From assembly GCA_002763335.1 (NCBI GenBank), contig PEYS01000054.1:1-7385 (forward strand): a DNA stretch of 7,385 nt, read 5' to 3'. The position numbers and the translations under genes are program-made. Position 1 is the first letter of the stretch. Every line of letters begins with the position of its first letter. This document shows positions 1 through 6,305 of the stretch, piece after piece. This stretch comes from Candidatus Woesearchaeota archaeon CG08_land_8_20_14_0_20_47_9. GTDB taxonomy: Archaea; Nanobdellota; Nanobdellia; Woesearchaeales; CG1-02-47-18. The notes under the pieces are model-generated. The model saw nothing but the letters and a program-made list of their open reading frames with translations. It made no database searches and had not been told where the DNA came from.

Positions 1-164
1 TCAGTTGTGAATAGGAGCCTTTTCCCGTTCAGCTGCATGCTTGCTGAATCATCCAGGGTGTTCTCCCACTTGCCAGTCTCTTTAAAGTGCTTTCTAATAA
101 ACCTGAGCAGGGCCTGCATTGCCTCGCCCCCAGAGCCCTCTTTGAGTAGGATGTGACCTTCCAT
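1..164 (-). CDS. hypE: Hydrogenase maturation protein HypE, N-terminal 54 residues (runs off left edge)
   Basis: The minus-strand frame starting with ATG at 164-162 stays open to the window edge. The first 54 residues carry KEGSGGEAM (8-16), LDDSA (37-41) and LLFTT (50-54), and the next codon begins GA, which fits Asp. GSGG-x-AM, DD-A and FTTD are the N-terminal signature of HypE in the PurM/AIR-synthase-related superfamily. HypE dehydrates the thiocarbamoyl group on its C-terminal Cys to make the cyanide ligand for [NiFe]-hydrogenase, working with HypF, HypC and HypD in the cytoplasm. The C-terminal catalytic Cys lies outside the window. The start is supported by a BRE/TATA promoter centred 27 nt upstream, implying a leaderless message. 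Other PurM-fold members (SelD, ThiL, PurM) are possible but match the GSGG segment less well. It is transcribed divergently from the Nudix gene. Confidence 0.85.
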   Translation of the reverse strand, partial: MEGHILLKEGSGGEAMQALLRFIRKHFKETGKWENTLDDSASMQLNGKRLLFTT

Positions 165-187
165 GCATGATTATGATGGATGCATTG

Positions 188-202
188 TTTTAAATCTTTT
201 CT
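188..202 (-). promoter_or_regulatory. BRE/TATA promoter of hypE
   Basis: On the minus strand the sequence reads GAAAAG followed by ATTTAAAA (195-188), a purine-rich BRE and an archaeal TATA box. The box centre is about 27 nt from the hypE ATG, the spacing expected for transcription starting at or next to the start codon. The same spacing recurs at several other genes in the window. Confidence 0.65.
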
Positions 203-300
203 GCCAGTTAAGCAAAGTTTCCAAGTACAGAGTTTAAGGAAAAATCCAGTCATGGCGCAGATGAGGCAAACTGCGTGCTTAAAAGTATAGGGTTGCAGTT

Positions 301-332
301 TGACGAATAGGATTTTCGAAGAAAATCCGTCA
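301..332. repeat. Bulged hairpin (8-bp perfect stem, 3-nt loop, outer 4-bp stem)
   Basis: GGATTTTC (310-317) and GAAAATCC (321-328) form a perfect stem around the loop GAA. Outside it, TGAC (301-304) pairs with GTCA (329-332), leaving a five-base bulge on one side. It could be a transcript terminator, a protein-binding site or part of a structured RNA; nothing in the sequence decides between these. Confidence 0.5.
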
Positions 333-386
333 TCTCTCACCTCTGCCCCCTCACAGCTCATCTTCAGATACAACCTTCTTGACATC

Positions 387-448
387 AGAAAACCTTGAAT
401 ACCAAAGCCGAGCCTTAAAGGCGAAGGCGAGTGTATTCAAGGTTTTCT
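387..448. repeat. Palindromic element with perfect 16-bp arms
   Basis: AGAAAACCTTGAATAC (387-402) is the exact reverse complement of GTATTCAAGGTTTTCT (433-448), with a 30-nt loop. Within the loop GCCTT-A-AAGGC (412-422) forms a second small palindrome. The element ends 10 bp before the Nudix TATA box, so it is unlikely to be a terminator for an upstream plus-strand gene; none exists here. One arm and part of the loop resemble sequence at about 4795-4822, suggesting a dispersed palindromic repeat family. Confidence 0.75.
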
Positions 449-458
449 AACGCAAACA

Positions 459-473
459 TTTATAAGATATAAA
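459..473 (+). promoter_or_regulatory. TATA promoter region of the Nudix-helicase unit
   Basis: TTTATAAG (459-466) and the overlapping ATATAAA (467-473) lie 23-30 nt upstream of the ATG at 493. Either gives a very short or absent leader. No Shine-Dalgarno motif precedes the ATG, consistent with leaderless initiation. No further promoter is evident before the helicase, so this one probably serves both genes. Confidence 0.6.
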
Positions 474-492
474 CCCCTATTAACTGTATAAA

Positions 493-903
493 ATGAGGCG
501 CTCAGTGGCTGTCATTATTCATGATAAGGGTAAGGTGCTCTTTGTAAGGCGCTCTAAGTTCAGAAAGAGCCTCCCAGGTGTTTGGAGCCTTCCAGCTGAG
601 ACAATAGTTGAAAAAGAGCCTATTAGTGATGCTGCTGAGAGGTGCGCATGGCATGAGTTAGGACTTAAGATAAAGATGGGCGACCTTGTTGATGAGCTCC
701 AGAAGGATAATGGAGAGCGTTTGTTCTTTGTGACAGCATCTATTGTTGAGGGAGAGCCAAGGATTAATACAGATGAGATAGAAAAAATATGCTGGGCTGC
801 GCCAAGAGACTTTCTTAATGATTTCAAGGACAAGGATAATGATCTTGGTGATGGCCTCCTTCACCTGAAAGAAAGGCTTATAAACATAATTCCAAAAAAC
901 TAA
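493..903 (+). CDS. Nudix-fold protein with a degenerate Nudix box
   Basis: This 136-residue protein has the Nudix layout: strand RRSVAVIIHDKGKVLFVRR (2-20), then PGVWSLP (28-34), then the Nudix-box helix (about 36-58). Canonical enzymes (Gx5Ex7REUxEExGU) hydrolyse nucleoside diphosphate derivatives using metal-binding Glu residues. Aligned here, E42, R50, E55 and G57 remain, but the Glu after the Arg is C51, the first Glu of the EE pair is H54, and the GG after the Pro is Ala-Glu. Metal binding is therefore doubtful; the protein may be inactive, regulatory or use a modified site. Length is typical of a single Nudix domain. It ends 4 nt before the next ATG (908), so it is probably cotranscribed with the helicase, perhaps in nucleotide-pool or repair housekeeping (inference). 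Confidence 0.8.
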   Translation: MRRSVAVIIHDKGKVLFVRRSKFRKSLPGVWSLPAETIVEKEPISDAAERCAWHELGLKIKMGDLVDELQKDNGERLFFVTASIVEGEPRINTDEIEKICWAAPRDFLNDFKDKDNDLGDGLLHLKERLINIIPKN

Positions 904-907
904 GGGC

Positions 908-1085
908 ATGCCTGCTGAAGAACTCTACCTGGGCTTTAGGAATGCTGATCTGCACTGCCTTATCCTGAATCCTGATGCAAAAACCAGAGCGGGTATTGTC
1001 TTCACAACCTCTCCAGAGGGCATAGGCTTATATTTGGTGACAGAAACCCAGAGCTTGTAGATGACGTTAGGGGGGCTATCACCAA
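908..1085 (+). pseudogene. Frameshifted N-terminal extension of the downstream helicase
   Basis: An ATG at 908, 4 nt after the Nudix stop, opens a 50-codon frame ending at TAG 1058-1060. It begins MPAEELYLGFRNADLHCL and reads like real protein up to TTSPEG. From about 1021 another frame takes over convincingly, HRLIFGDRNPELVDDV then RGAITKWG, and runs into the helicase in a third frame at QDSKDSLFPHE. Restoring one G in the run at 1018-1020 and one in the run at 1088-1091 joins all three frames into one 682-residue protein. I do not recognise the extension as a named domain. Either two real frameshifts have shortened the helicase or the sequence has two homopolymer errors; the sequence alone cannot tell. 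Confidence 0.55.
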
Positions 1086-2954
1086 ATGGGGCAGGACAGC
1101 AAAGACAGCTTATTCCCGCATGAGAGGGTTAGGGAAGAGCAGGACCTATTGATGAGTGATGTATCCCAGGCAATAGCCTCTGGGAGGAGCATAATATGCC
1201 ACGCACCCACTGGCCTTGGCAAGACTGCAGCAGTCCTGGGTCCTGCACTGGCATATGCAATTAAGAATGGGCTGACTGTCTTCTTTCTGACGCCAAGGCA
1301 TACGCAGCACAGGATTGTGCTTGAAACAACCCGCCTTATAAACGAGAGGTACAGGCTTAGTATCAAGTCAGTTGACATAATTGGCAAGCGCTGGATGTGT
1401 CCGGCTGTAGCTGGATTCACATCCTCTGCAGCCTTTGCTGATTTCTGCAGGAGTCAGCGCGAGGAGGGCAAGTGCGAGTATTATTCCAAGACCCTTAGCA
1501 AGGGAAAGCTCTCACTAGAGGCAAGGCTTGTTCTTAAACAGCTTAAGAACCTTGGGAATGTGCATGCTGAGCAGGTTGCAGAGCTATGCTCCAACTCAGA
1601 TATCTGCTCGTATGAGATCCTGCTCAGGCTTGCCAAGTCTGCAACACTTGTTGTTGCTGACTACTACCACATCTTTAACCCTTCTGTGAGCGCCAGCTTT
1701 CTGTCAAAGACAGACAAGGACATCTCACAGTCCATTATCATAGTTGATGAGGCGCATAATCTTCCAGGCCGAGTTAGGGAGCTTCTTACAGAGAGGCTCT
1801 CAACCTTTATGATAGGACGCGCTGTTAAGGAGGCTAAGAGGGCTGGTTACAGAGAGACTCTCAAGCTAGTGAAGAGTATTGGCAATGCCCTTCTATCACT
1901 CCTGCCTGAAAATGTGCCTGAGTGCATTATTAATAGGGATGAGTTTATCTCCAGGCTCTCAGGGCTTAACGATTACAAGGATATTATAAGCAATCTCAGG
2001 GATATTGCTGAAGAGGTTATTAAATCCCAGAAGGAGAGCAGCATAGGTGCAATTGCTCGCTTCCTCGAGGTCTGGGCAGGGCCTGATGAGGGGTTTGTTC
2101 GCATCATCTCTAGGGGAAGGAGTAGATTTGGAGAGTTTACAGCCCTCTCATACAACTGCCTTGACCCTGCACTTGCAACCCAGGGGGTTTTACGAGAGGC
2201 GCATTCTGCAGTCATGATGAGTGGCACACTATTGCCGACAGAGTTATACCGAGACATTCTTGGCTTTGGCGAGGGGGTTGATGAGAAGGTGTATAAGAGT
2301 CCATTCCCTAAGAAGAACAGGCTTGCGCTCGTGCTTCCACTTGCAACAACGAGGTACAAGGCAAGGAATCCCCGGGAGTTTGAGCGCATTGCCTTAATAT
2401 GCGCCTCTATTGTTAACTTTGTTCCTGGCAACAGCGCAGTCTTCTTCCCGAGTTACTACCTAAGGGATCAGGTCAACAGGTTTTTCAGCCCCAACTCAGA
2501 GAAGACAGTCTTTCTCGAGCAGCCTGGCATGGACAAGGCTGAGAGGGCTGATATGCTCTCAAGGTTTGCAGGCTATGCAAAGCAGGGTGCTGTGTTGCTG
2601 GGGGTTGTATCTGGAAGCTTTGGTGAGGGAGTTGATTTTGCAAACAACCTTCTCAAATGCGTTGTCATAGTCGGCCTCCCATTACAGCAGCCTGACCTGC
2701 AGACAAAGGCGCTGATTGATTATTATGACAAGAAGTTCAGCAAGGGCTGGGATTATGGTTACGTCTTCCCGGCATTCAACAAGGCTTTGCAGTCAGCAGG
2801 GCGCTGTATCAGATCAGAGACAGACAGAGGCGTATTAGTCTTCCTTGACGAGCGCTACGCCTGGCCAAACTACAAGAGATGCTTCCCACCAGACTGGAAT
2901 ATCAAAATAACAAGGGATTATCAGGGGGAGGTGAAGGGGTTCTTTAACACGTAG
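1086..2954 (+). CDS. XPD/Rad3-family ATP-dependent DNA helicase with Fe-S domain
   Basis: This 622-residue superfamily 2 helicase is a likely 5'-3' DNA translocase of the XPD/Rad3/DinG type, ATP-driven and with roles in repair or replication. Visible motifs in order: Q-like region FPHERVREEQ (10-19), Walker A APTGLGKT (40-47), Ia FFLTPRHTQ (66-74), Walker B DEAH (221-224), III MSGTL (378-382), IV FFPSYY (453-458), V GSFGEGVDF (510-518) and VI QSAGRCIRS (569-577). Between Ia and II, Cys105, Cys121, Cys130 and Cys174 (in DICSYE, compare the usual CPYE) fit the four [4Fe-4S] ligands. All catalytic motifs are intact. ATG 1086 is the first in-frame start after TAG 1068-1070, but the upstream coding signal suggests an original start at 908. 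The specific subfamily (true XPD versus a paralogue) cannot be settled by eye. Confidence 0.93.
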   Translation: MGQDSKDSLFPHERVREEQDLLMSDVSQAIASGRSIICHAPTGLGKTAAVLGPALAYAIKNGLTVFFLTPRHTQHRIVLETTRLINERYRLSIKSVDIIGKRWMCPAVAGFTSSAAFADFCRSQREEGKCEYYSKTLSKGKLSLEARLVLKQLKNLGNVHAEQVAELCSNSDICSYEILLRLAKSATLVVADYYHIFNPSVSASFLSKTDKDISQSIIIVDEAHNLPGRVRELLTERLSTFMIGRAVKEAKRAGYRETLKLVKSIGNALLSLLPENVPECIINRDEFISRLSGLNDYKDIISNLRDIAEEVIKSQKESSIGAIARFLEVWAGPDEGFVRIISRGRSRFGEFTALSYNCLDPALATQGVLREAHSAVMMSGTLLPTELYRDILGFGEGVDEKVYKSPFPKKNRLALVLPLATTRYKARNPREFERIALICASIVNFVPGNSAVFFPSYYLRDQVNRFFSPNSEKTVFLEQPGMDKAERADMLSRFAGYAKQGAVLLGVVSGSFGEGVDFANNLLKCVVIVGLPLQQPDLQTKALIDYYDKKFSKGWDYGYVFPAFNKALQSAGRCIRSETDRGVLVFLDERYAWPNYKRCFPPDWNIKITRDYQGEVKGFFNT

Positions 2955-2957
2955 AAA

Positions 2958-2968
2958 GCTTAATAAAC
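2958..2968 (+). promoter_or_regulatory. TATA-like box for the secreted Cys-rich protein gene
   Basis: GCTTAATAAAC lies just after the helicase stop and about 40 nt before the GTG start at 3005. Initiation about 25 nt downstream would leave a short leader containing the Shine-Dalgarno motif at 2994-3000, so this gene appears to use a leadered message unlike its neighbours. Confidence 0.45.
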
Positions 2969-2993
2969 TAAGAAGCCCAGTTTTACGTAAAAA

Positions 2994-3000
2994 GAGGTGA
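2994..3000 (+). promoter_or_regulatory. Shine-Dalgarno site that supports the GTG start at 3005
   Basis: GAGGTGA matches the archaeal anti-Shine-Dalgarno (CACCUC) and ends 4 nt before GTG 3005, which opens a textbook signal peptide. There is no comparable motif before ATG 3095, so translation is most likely meant to begin at 3005. Confidence 0.65.
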
Positions 3001-3085
3001 GACTGTGAAAAGGCTTATGATATTGCAGCTCCTCATTATCGCCTTGCTGGTTTTTCCTGCGGTTAGTGCCTCAATCCTCGACTAA

Positions 3086-3145
3086 TACACTGTTATGATA
3101 GGCACAACCTTGGACGGGGTAAATGAAAATATCGGGTTTAACTGT
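3086..3145 (+). repeat. Remnant of a third Cys-rich module
   Basis: The codons straight after the in-frame stop read YTVMIGTTLDGVNENIGFNC, resembling the end of the two full modules (YTVIDGNNEAAEFKC). It looks like the tail of a first module whose front part was deleted, leaving the signal peptide joined to the remnant across the stop codon. Confidence 0.5.
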
Positions 3146-3211
3146 GAACAAACCACTGCAAGCGCTACAACTACAGCCATAGAGGCTACTCCTGCCCCCA
3201 GCCAAAGTTAT

Positions 3212-3415
3212 GTGAAAGAAGAGGTGAAGTGCCTGTTTACAGGCTCTAATTCAGGACAGAGGTGCTATAGTGAGGTGTCTGCGTGTTCAGGGGTCGGCAC
3301 ATGCGTGGCTAGCGTCTACTGGGAAAAGGGCAAGATGCTGACATGGAAGAGTAGCTGTGGAGGCCTTGCCTATACTCTAACTGACGGAAACAACGAGTAT
3401 GCTGAGTTTAACTGT
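3212..3415 (+). repeat. Cys-rich protein module, copy 1
   Basis: It encodes VKEEVKCLF, a central Cys-rich stretch (RCYSEVSACSG) and a conserved end with WKSSCGG, AYT and DGNNE, closing on AEFNC. The conserved end aligns almost residue for residue with copy 2, showing internal duplication. Conserved Cys positions suggest a disulfide-stabilised extracellular fold. Confidence 0.8.
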
Positions 3416-3862
3416 GTTCAGGCAGCTGCCCAGATTCAAGCAGTCCCCATTCAACAACCTGTTAATATCGAGATGCCAGCTCAGCCTCGGCCTACGTATA
3501 TCGAAAGCCCTGCCATTGTGCCCTCTGAAAAGAAGGTTAAGCTCTACATCTTCGAATGGCCCGATTGTCCAGCCTGTAAGTCAGAGAGGGCTTTTCTTGA
3601 TGGTCTAAAACAGCAGTATCCCCCGGTGGTGTTTGATACCTACAATGTTACCCCGGAGAGCGGAATGACTTATCCAGTGGCTATCGCATCATATCTAAAA
3701 GAGGGGCATCCAACCACATTCCTGCACGACAAGATATGGACTGGCTTTGATGACTCAAGGGCAGCAGAGATCGAGGCCATGGTCAAATACTGCATTGAGC
3801 AAGGTGGCTGTTTGTCTGGGGGCGAGGCTTCAGCTGCCACCCCTGTGGCTACAGCAGATTAT

Positions 3863-4141
3863 CTTAAAGAGCAGATTGAGTGCATATTCTGGAATTCTGA
3901 TGTGCTAGCTAACCCGCACTCTGCAAGGCCAGAGAAGTGCTATACTGATGATGGCAGGTTTGGGTGTGCCTGGACCGGAGAGGTTGTTGAGAAGGAGGCA
4001 GATAATGCCAGGGTTAGGTACGCGTACTGCATTGCGGATGTATCCGGCCCTATTGGGACAAGGCTAAACTGGAAGAGCTCATGCGGTGGTTATGCCTATA
4101 CTGTAATTGATGGAAACAACGAGGCTGCAGAGTTTAAGTGC
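3863..4141 (+). repeat. Cys-rich protein module, copy 2
   Basis: It encodes LKEQIECIF, KCYTDDGRFGC, an insertion relative to copy 1, then NWKSSCGGYAYT, DGNNE and AEFKC. It lies after the thioredoxin-like domain, so the redox domain is sandwiched between the module copies. Confidence 0.8.
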
Positions 4142-4729
4142 GTGCCATCATTAGAGGTGAGAGAGGAACAGATAGTTGGTAAGGGCTTTAGGCGTGCATA
4201 CTGGCAGTGTTATGACGGCTTAGAGTATAAGACAGCAGTAAGCGTAAGCCTGTCGTGTAAGACATCCGAGCTTTGGCAGAGGGAGGCTGAGGAGTTCTGC
4301 AAGAACCACTGCTACAAGGATGGGAGCAAGTGCGGTGTGAACTCCTTTAGTGTTTCTGAAGAGTGCTACCCAGAGTTTGGGATGAGTGATGTTCTGCCAA
4401 TACCTGCAATGCCTGTTGAGGAAGAAGGGGTAAAGCAGGAAGAGGGAAGGCAGGCAGAAGAGGGAGGAGAGAAAAAAGAAGAAGCTGTGCTTATCTGCAA
4501 GGACTCCTGCCCCCTAAATGGGAGGTGCTACCCATTTGGCTACAGAAAGGCAGGCAACTTCTGCTCTGATGAGGGAGGCTTTATACCGCAGCTAGAGGCG
4601 AATAAGCCATGCGACAACAACTTCGAGTGCTCATCCAATATATGCATAGATGGAAGCTGCATGAGCTCAGGCTTGATAAAGAGGATTATCAACCTCTTCA
4701 GAAGGTGGGTGGAGTAGAGAGAACCTTGA

Positions 4730-4840
4730 CTATGCGCAACAAACAACTGCAGGTTTTAGCCTTGCAGGCAACTGCAGCAGAACGAGAGTTGCCTTCGGCT
4801 CGGCTTGGCATTCAAGGTCATAGTCGCATTTTGTGGTCAT
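4730..4840 (-). pseudogene. dph2: Truncated dph2-like 5' fragment, copy A
   Basis: ATG 4840-4838 opens a 36-codon frame ending at TAG 4732-4730. It contains CDYDLE and TLVLLQLPARLKPAVV, recalling the start of archaeal Dph2 (acidic YDLE, a helix, then VLIQLPEGLKP). Dph2 is the Fe-S radical enzyme for the first step of diphthamide synthesis on elongation factor 2; the catalytic domains and cluster Cys are absent here, so this cannot be a working enzyme. Compared with copy B, six codons of the helix are missing and the rest differs. A TATA box CCTTAAAATA (4872-4863) lies 27 nt upstream, so a short leaderless message is possible. It could be a relic, or a short peptide or regulatory unit maintained for another reason. 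Confidence 0.6.
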
Positions 4841-4873
4841 AGCTTACAAGAGGGTGTGGGGGTATTTTAAGGT
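4741..4873 (-). repeat. Direct-repeat unit copy A (TATA box plus dph2 5' fragment), 133 bp
   Basis: This unit and the one at 6706-6856 share sequence from the TATA box (ACCTTAAAATA on the minus strand) through to CAGTTGTTT, with no visible homology beyond either end. Copy A is 18 bp shorter, an in-frame difference inside the reading frame. Both lie in the same orientation and bracket the AAA_14 ATPase gene. Confidence 0.8.
4863..4872 (-). promoter_or_regulatory. TATA box of dph2 fragment copy A
   Basis: CCTTAAAATA on the minus strand is centred 27 nt from the ATG at 4840. The box and its spacing are identical in copy B, and the leader sequences between box and ATG are largely conserved. Confidence 0.55.
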
Positions 4874-4920
4874 AACGAAAATCTACTGCTCGGGGCAAAC
4901 ATGAGCTTTGAGTCATGAGC

Positions 4921-6234
4921 TCATTCTTCCAGCAAAAACTTCCATAATGGAATAAATATAATCTTACCTCTCATATTAAACCAGCTTGCTTCTTCGCTAC
5001 CTTCGTGATCATAGGTTATTATAGTAAGATTCTTGCATTTTGTTTCTGTGGCTGCTTTTAGCAATGCTCTAATCTCTCTTTGTTTTGTTGTTATATTGTT
5101 AATCTCATAGCATACCTGCATAAGCTCTTTTATAGAGGTCTTTTCTTTGATCAAGAAATCAACCTCTTCTTGCTGTAGATTCTTCCAGTAGAAGATCTCA
5201 CCGAGAGGATGCGCCCTTCTAGCAAGTTCTAAGAAAACAAGGTTTTCCATTCTCTTCCCTATATTCTTGCTAATCTCCCCAACATTGGCAAAGGCAGTGT
5301 CACATAAATAAACCTTATTTAGTGAGAGCTGTTTTTTTCTTATGGAGCGGCTAAATTTCTGTAAAGTAAAAATAAAAACAGAATCCTCAAGAAGCGAGAG
5401 ATACGAATATAGCGTATTCTTGCTTGCCCTGATTCCCTGTGATTTTAAAGAAAGGTAAGCCTTGTGTATACTAAATTCCCCAGAGAATGAGTTTATCAGG
5501 GTTTTTATTACCCACCTGATTAGTTGTGTGTTTCTTATGTTATATCTCTCTACAATATCCTTATAAACAACAAGATTAAAATATTCACTTATTATTTTCA
5601 TCCTATTATAGCTATCTTGTTCTAGGATAATCTCAGGGAATCCACCGTATTCCAGGTACTTATCAAGCTGTTGTAATAATGATGCTTTCTCTACTGAACT
5701 TAATCTTGCTATGTCAAACCGAAGCTTTTTTGCCTTAAGATACTCCCTGAATGAGAATGGTAAGAGCAGATAAGAGAGTGTTCTGCCTCTTAATGAGGTT
5801 GCGATCTCTCTGCTTAAAAGCTTAGAACTGGAACCAGTTAAAAAAATCTTAAATCCTTCATCATGCAGGCCCCTTACTGCAACCGCCCAGTCTTTTATAT
5901 TCTGTGGCTCATCCATGAAGATGTATAATTCACTCTTTGAGGAGGCCGGATAAAGCTGCCATTGTAGCTTTATAGTCTCTCTGACTTCCTTAAAACCAAT
6001 GCCTATCAGCCTTGGCTCCTCAAAATTAAGATATACAATATTCTCCTTTTTAATGCCATCTTCTAGAAGATGTTTTATTTTTTGGTAAAGAAAGAATGTC
6101 TTTCCAGCTCTCCTCGGCCCAATAATTGAGACTATTTTGTTGGTATCAGCTATTTTCAGGTCTCTTTCTATCAACCCTGGAAGCTCTCCTTTTTGAAAAT
6201 CCATTAGGTATTCCTTAACTTCGTCTACAATCAT
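4921..6234 (-). CDS. AAA_14/DUF4143-type ATPase (archaeal ATPase)
   Basis: This 437-residue protein has Walker A GPRRAGKT (39-46), Walker B LYIFMDEP (103-110), a sensor-like LTGSSS (132-137) and the family segment SLRGRT...LLPFSFREYL (147-166). YGGFPE (196-201) is typical of DUF4143 ATPases. A winged-helix-like middle (about 220-290) is followed by a C-terminal region NLVFLELARR (331-340), EEVDF (356-360) and LMQVCYEI (371-378), which recalls a PD-(D/E)XK nuclease core with Gln-Val where nucleases usually have a Glu-x-Lys, as I recall for many archaeal members. Length is typical. The cellular role of the family is poorly defined. The gene is visibly AT-richer than the helicase and is bracketed by direct repeats, suggesting acquisition. 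ATG 6234 lies 26-27 nt from a TATA box, implying a leaderless message. Confidence 0.93.
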   Translation of the reverse strand: MIVDEVKEYLMDFQKGELPGLIERDLKIADTNKIVSIIGPRRAGKTFFLYQKIKHLLEDGIKKENIVYLNFEEPRLIGIGFKEVRETIKLQWQLYPASSKSELYIFMDEPQNIKDWAVAVRGLHDEGFKIFLTGSSSKLLSREIATSLRGRTLSYLLLPFSFREYLKAKKLRFDIARLSSVEKASLLQQLDKYLEYGGFPEIILEQDSYNRMKIISEYFNLVVYKDIVERYNIRNTQLIRWVIKTLINSFSGEFSIHKAYLSLKSQGIRASKNTLYSYLSLLEDSVFIFTLQKFSRSIRKKQLSLNKVYLCDTAFANVGEISKNIGKRMENLVFLELARRAHPLGEIFYWKNLQQEEVDFLIKEKTSIKELMQVCYEINNITTKQREIRALLKAATETKCKNLTIITYDHEGSEEASWFNMRGKIIFIPLWKFLLEE

Positions 6235-6242
6235 GTTAAGTG

Positions 6243-6273
6243 TACAGGGAAAGAAATATATAAATCTTTCCCT
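6243..6273 (-). promoter_or_regulatory. Operator/promoter motif copy 1: inverted half-sites around the ATPase TATA box
   Basis: AGGGAAAGA (6246-6254) and TCTTTCCCT (6265-6273) are exact reverse complements with a 10-bp spacer that contains most of the TATA box TATATAAA (6257-6264 on the plus strand). The box is 26-27 nt from ATG 6234. A protein bound to these half-sites would compete directly with TBP, which suggests repression, possibly autoregulation. The motif is repeated 63 bp upstream. Confidence 0.7.
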
Positions 6274-6305
6274 TTATGATGAACTTTACTAGGTAAATTA
6301 TGTGC

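Larger units (their letters stand above)
165..492. other. Divergent intergenic region between hypE and the Nudix gene
   Basis: These 328 bp separate two divergently transcribed genes. They hold the hypE promoter (188-202), a bulged hairpin (301-332), a long inverted repeat (387-448) and the Nudix promoter (459-473). A 118-codon minus-strand frame (29-385) crosses the region, but its translation is Cys/His/Trp-rich without recognisable motifs and overlaps hypE in another frame, so I do not treat it as a gene. No tRNA or other known RNA gene is visible. Confidence 0.7.
3005..4717 (+). pseudogene. Secreted modular Cys-rich protein with thioredoxin-like domain, interrupted by in-frame TAA
   Basis: GTG 3005 encodes a signal peptide: KR, a hydrophobic core LMILQLLIIALLVF, then PAVSAS. 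TAA at 3083-3085 follows ILD; the same frame then stays open from 3086 to TAG 4715-4717 (540 codons from ATG 3095). Numbering from 3095: a remnant module ends at Cys17; module 1 is about 40-107; a thioredoxin-like domain about 147-239 has CPAC (158-161) and GHPTTF with a probable cis-Pro (206); module 2 is about 257-349; then a Cys-rich segment (371-424), an acidic Glu/Lys linker (442-463) and a tail with CKDSCPLNGRCYPFG (468-482) and a short basic-hydrophobic end. Expected location is the cell surface, perhaps for disulfide chemistry or adhesion (inference). Without readthrough or an error at the TAA, translation from ATG 3095 would give a protein lacking a signal peptide. No named family recognised for the repeated module. 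Confidence 0.8.

Noticed and set aside
29..385. 118-codon minus-strand frame
   Set aside because: It overlaps hypE in a different frame, crosses the hypE promoter and an intergenic hairpin, and its translation lacks protein-like character.
519..909. Two minus-strand frames over the Nudix gene (519-833 and 658-909)
   Set aside because: They are antisense shadows of a plus-strand gene with clear Nudix-fold features.
1079..1420. Minus-strand frame over the helicase 5' end; likewise 1973-2431
   Set aside because: Both lie antisense to conserved helicase motifs and have no independent signals.
4540..4842. Minus frame 4540-4746 and plus frame 4609-4842 around the end of the secreted-protein gene
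   Set aside because: They are out-of-frame readings of the Cys-rich tail and of the dph2-fragment repeat; neither has a plausible ribosome-binding site or protein-like composition.
4895..4924. Terminator at the ATPase 3' end from the ATGAGC...GCTCAT inverted repeat
   Set aside because: The arms are short, overlap the stop codon and are not followed by a T-run on the minus strand; there is too little to call a terminator.
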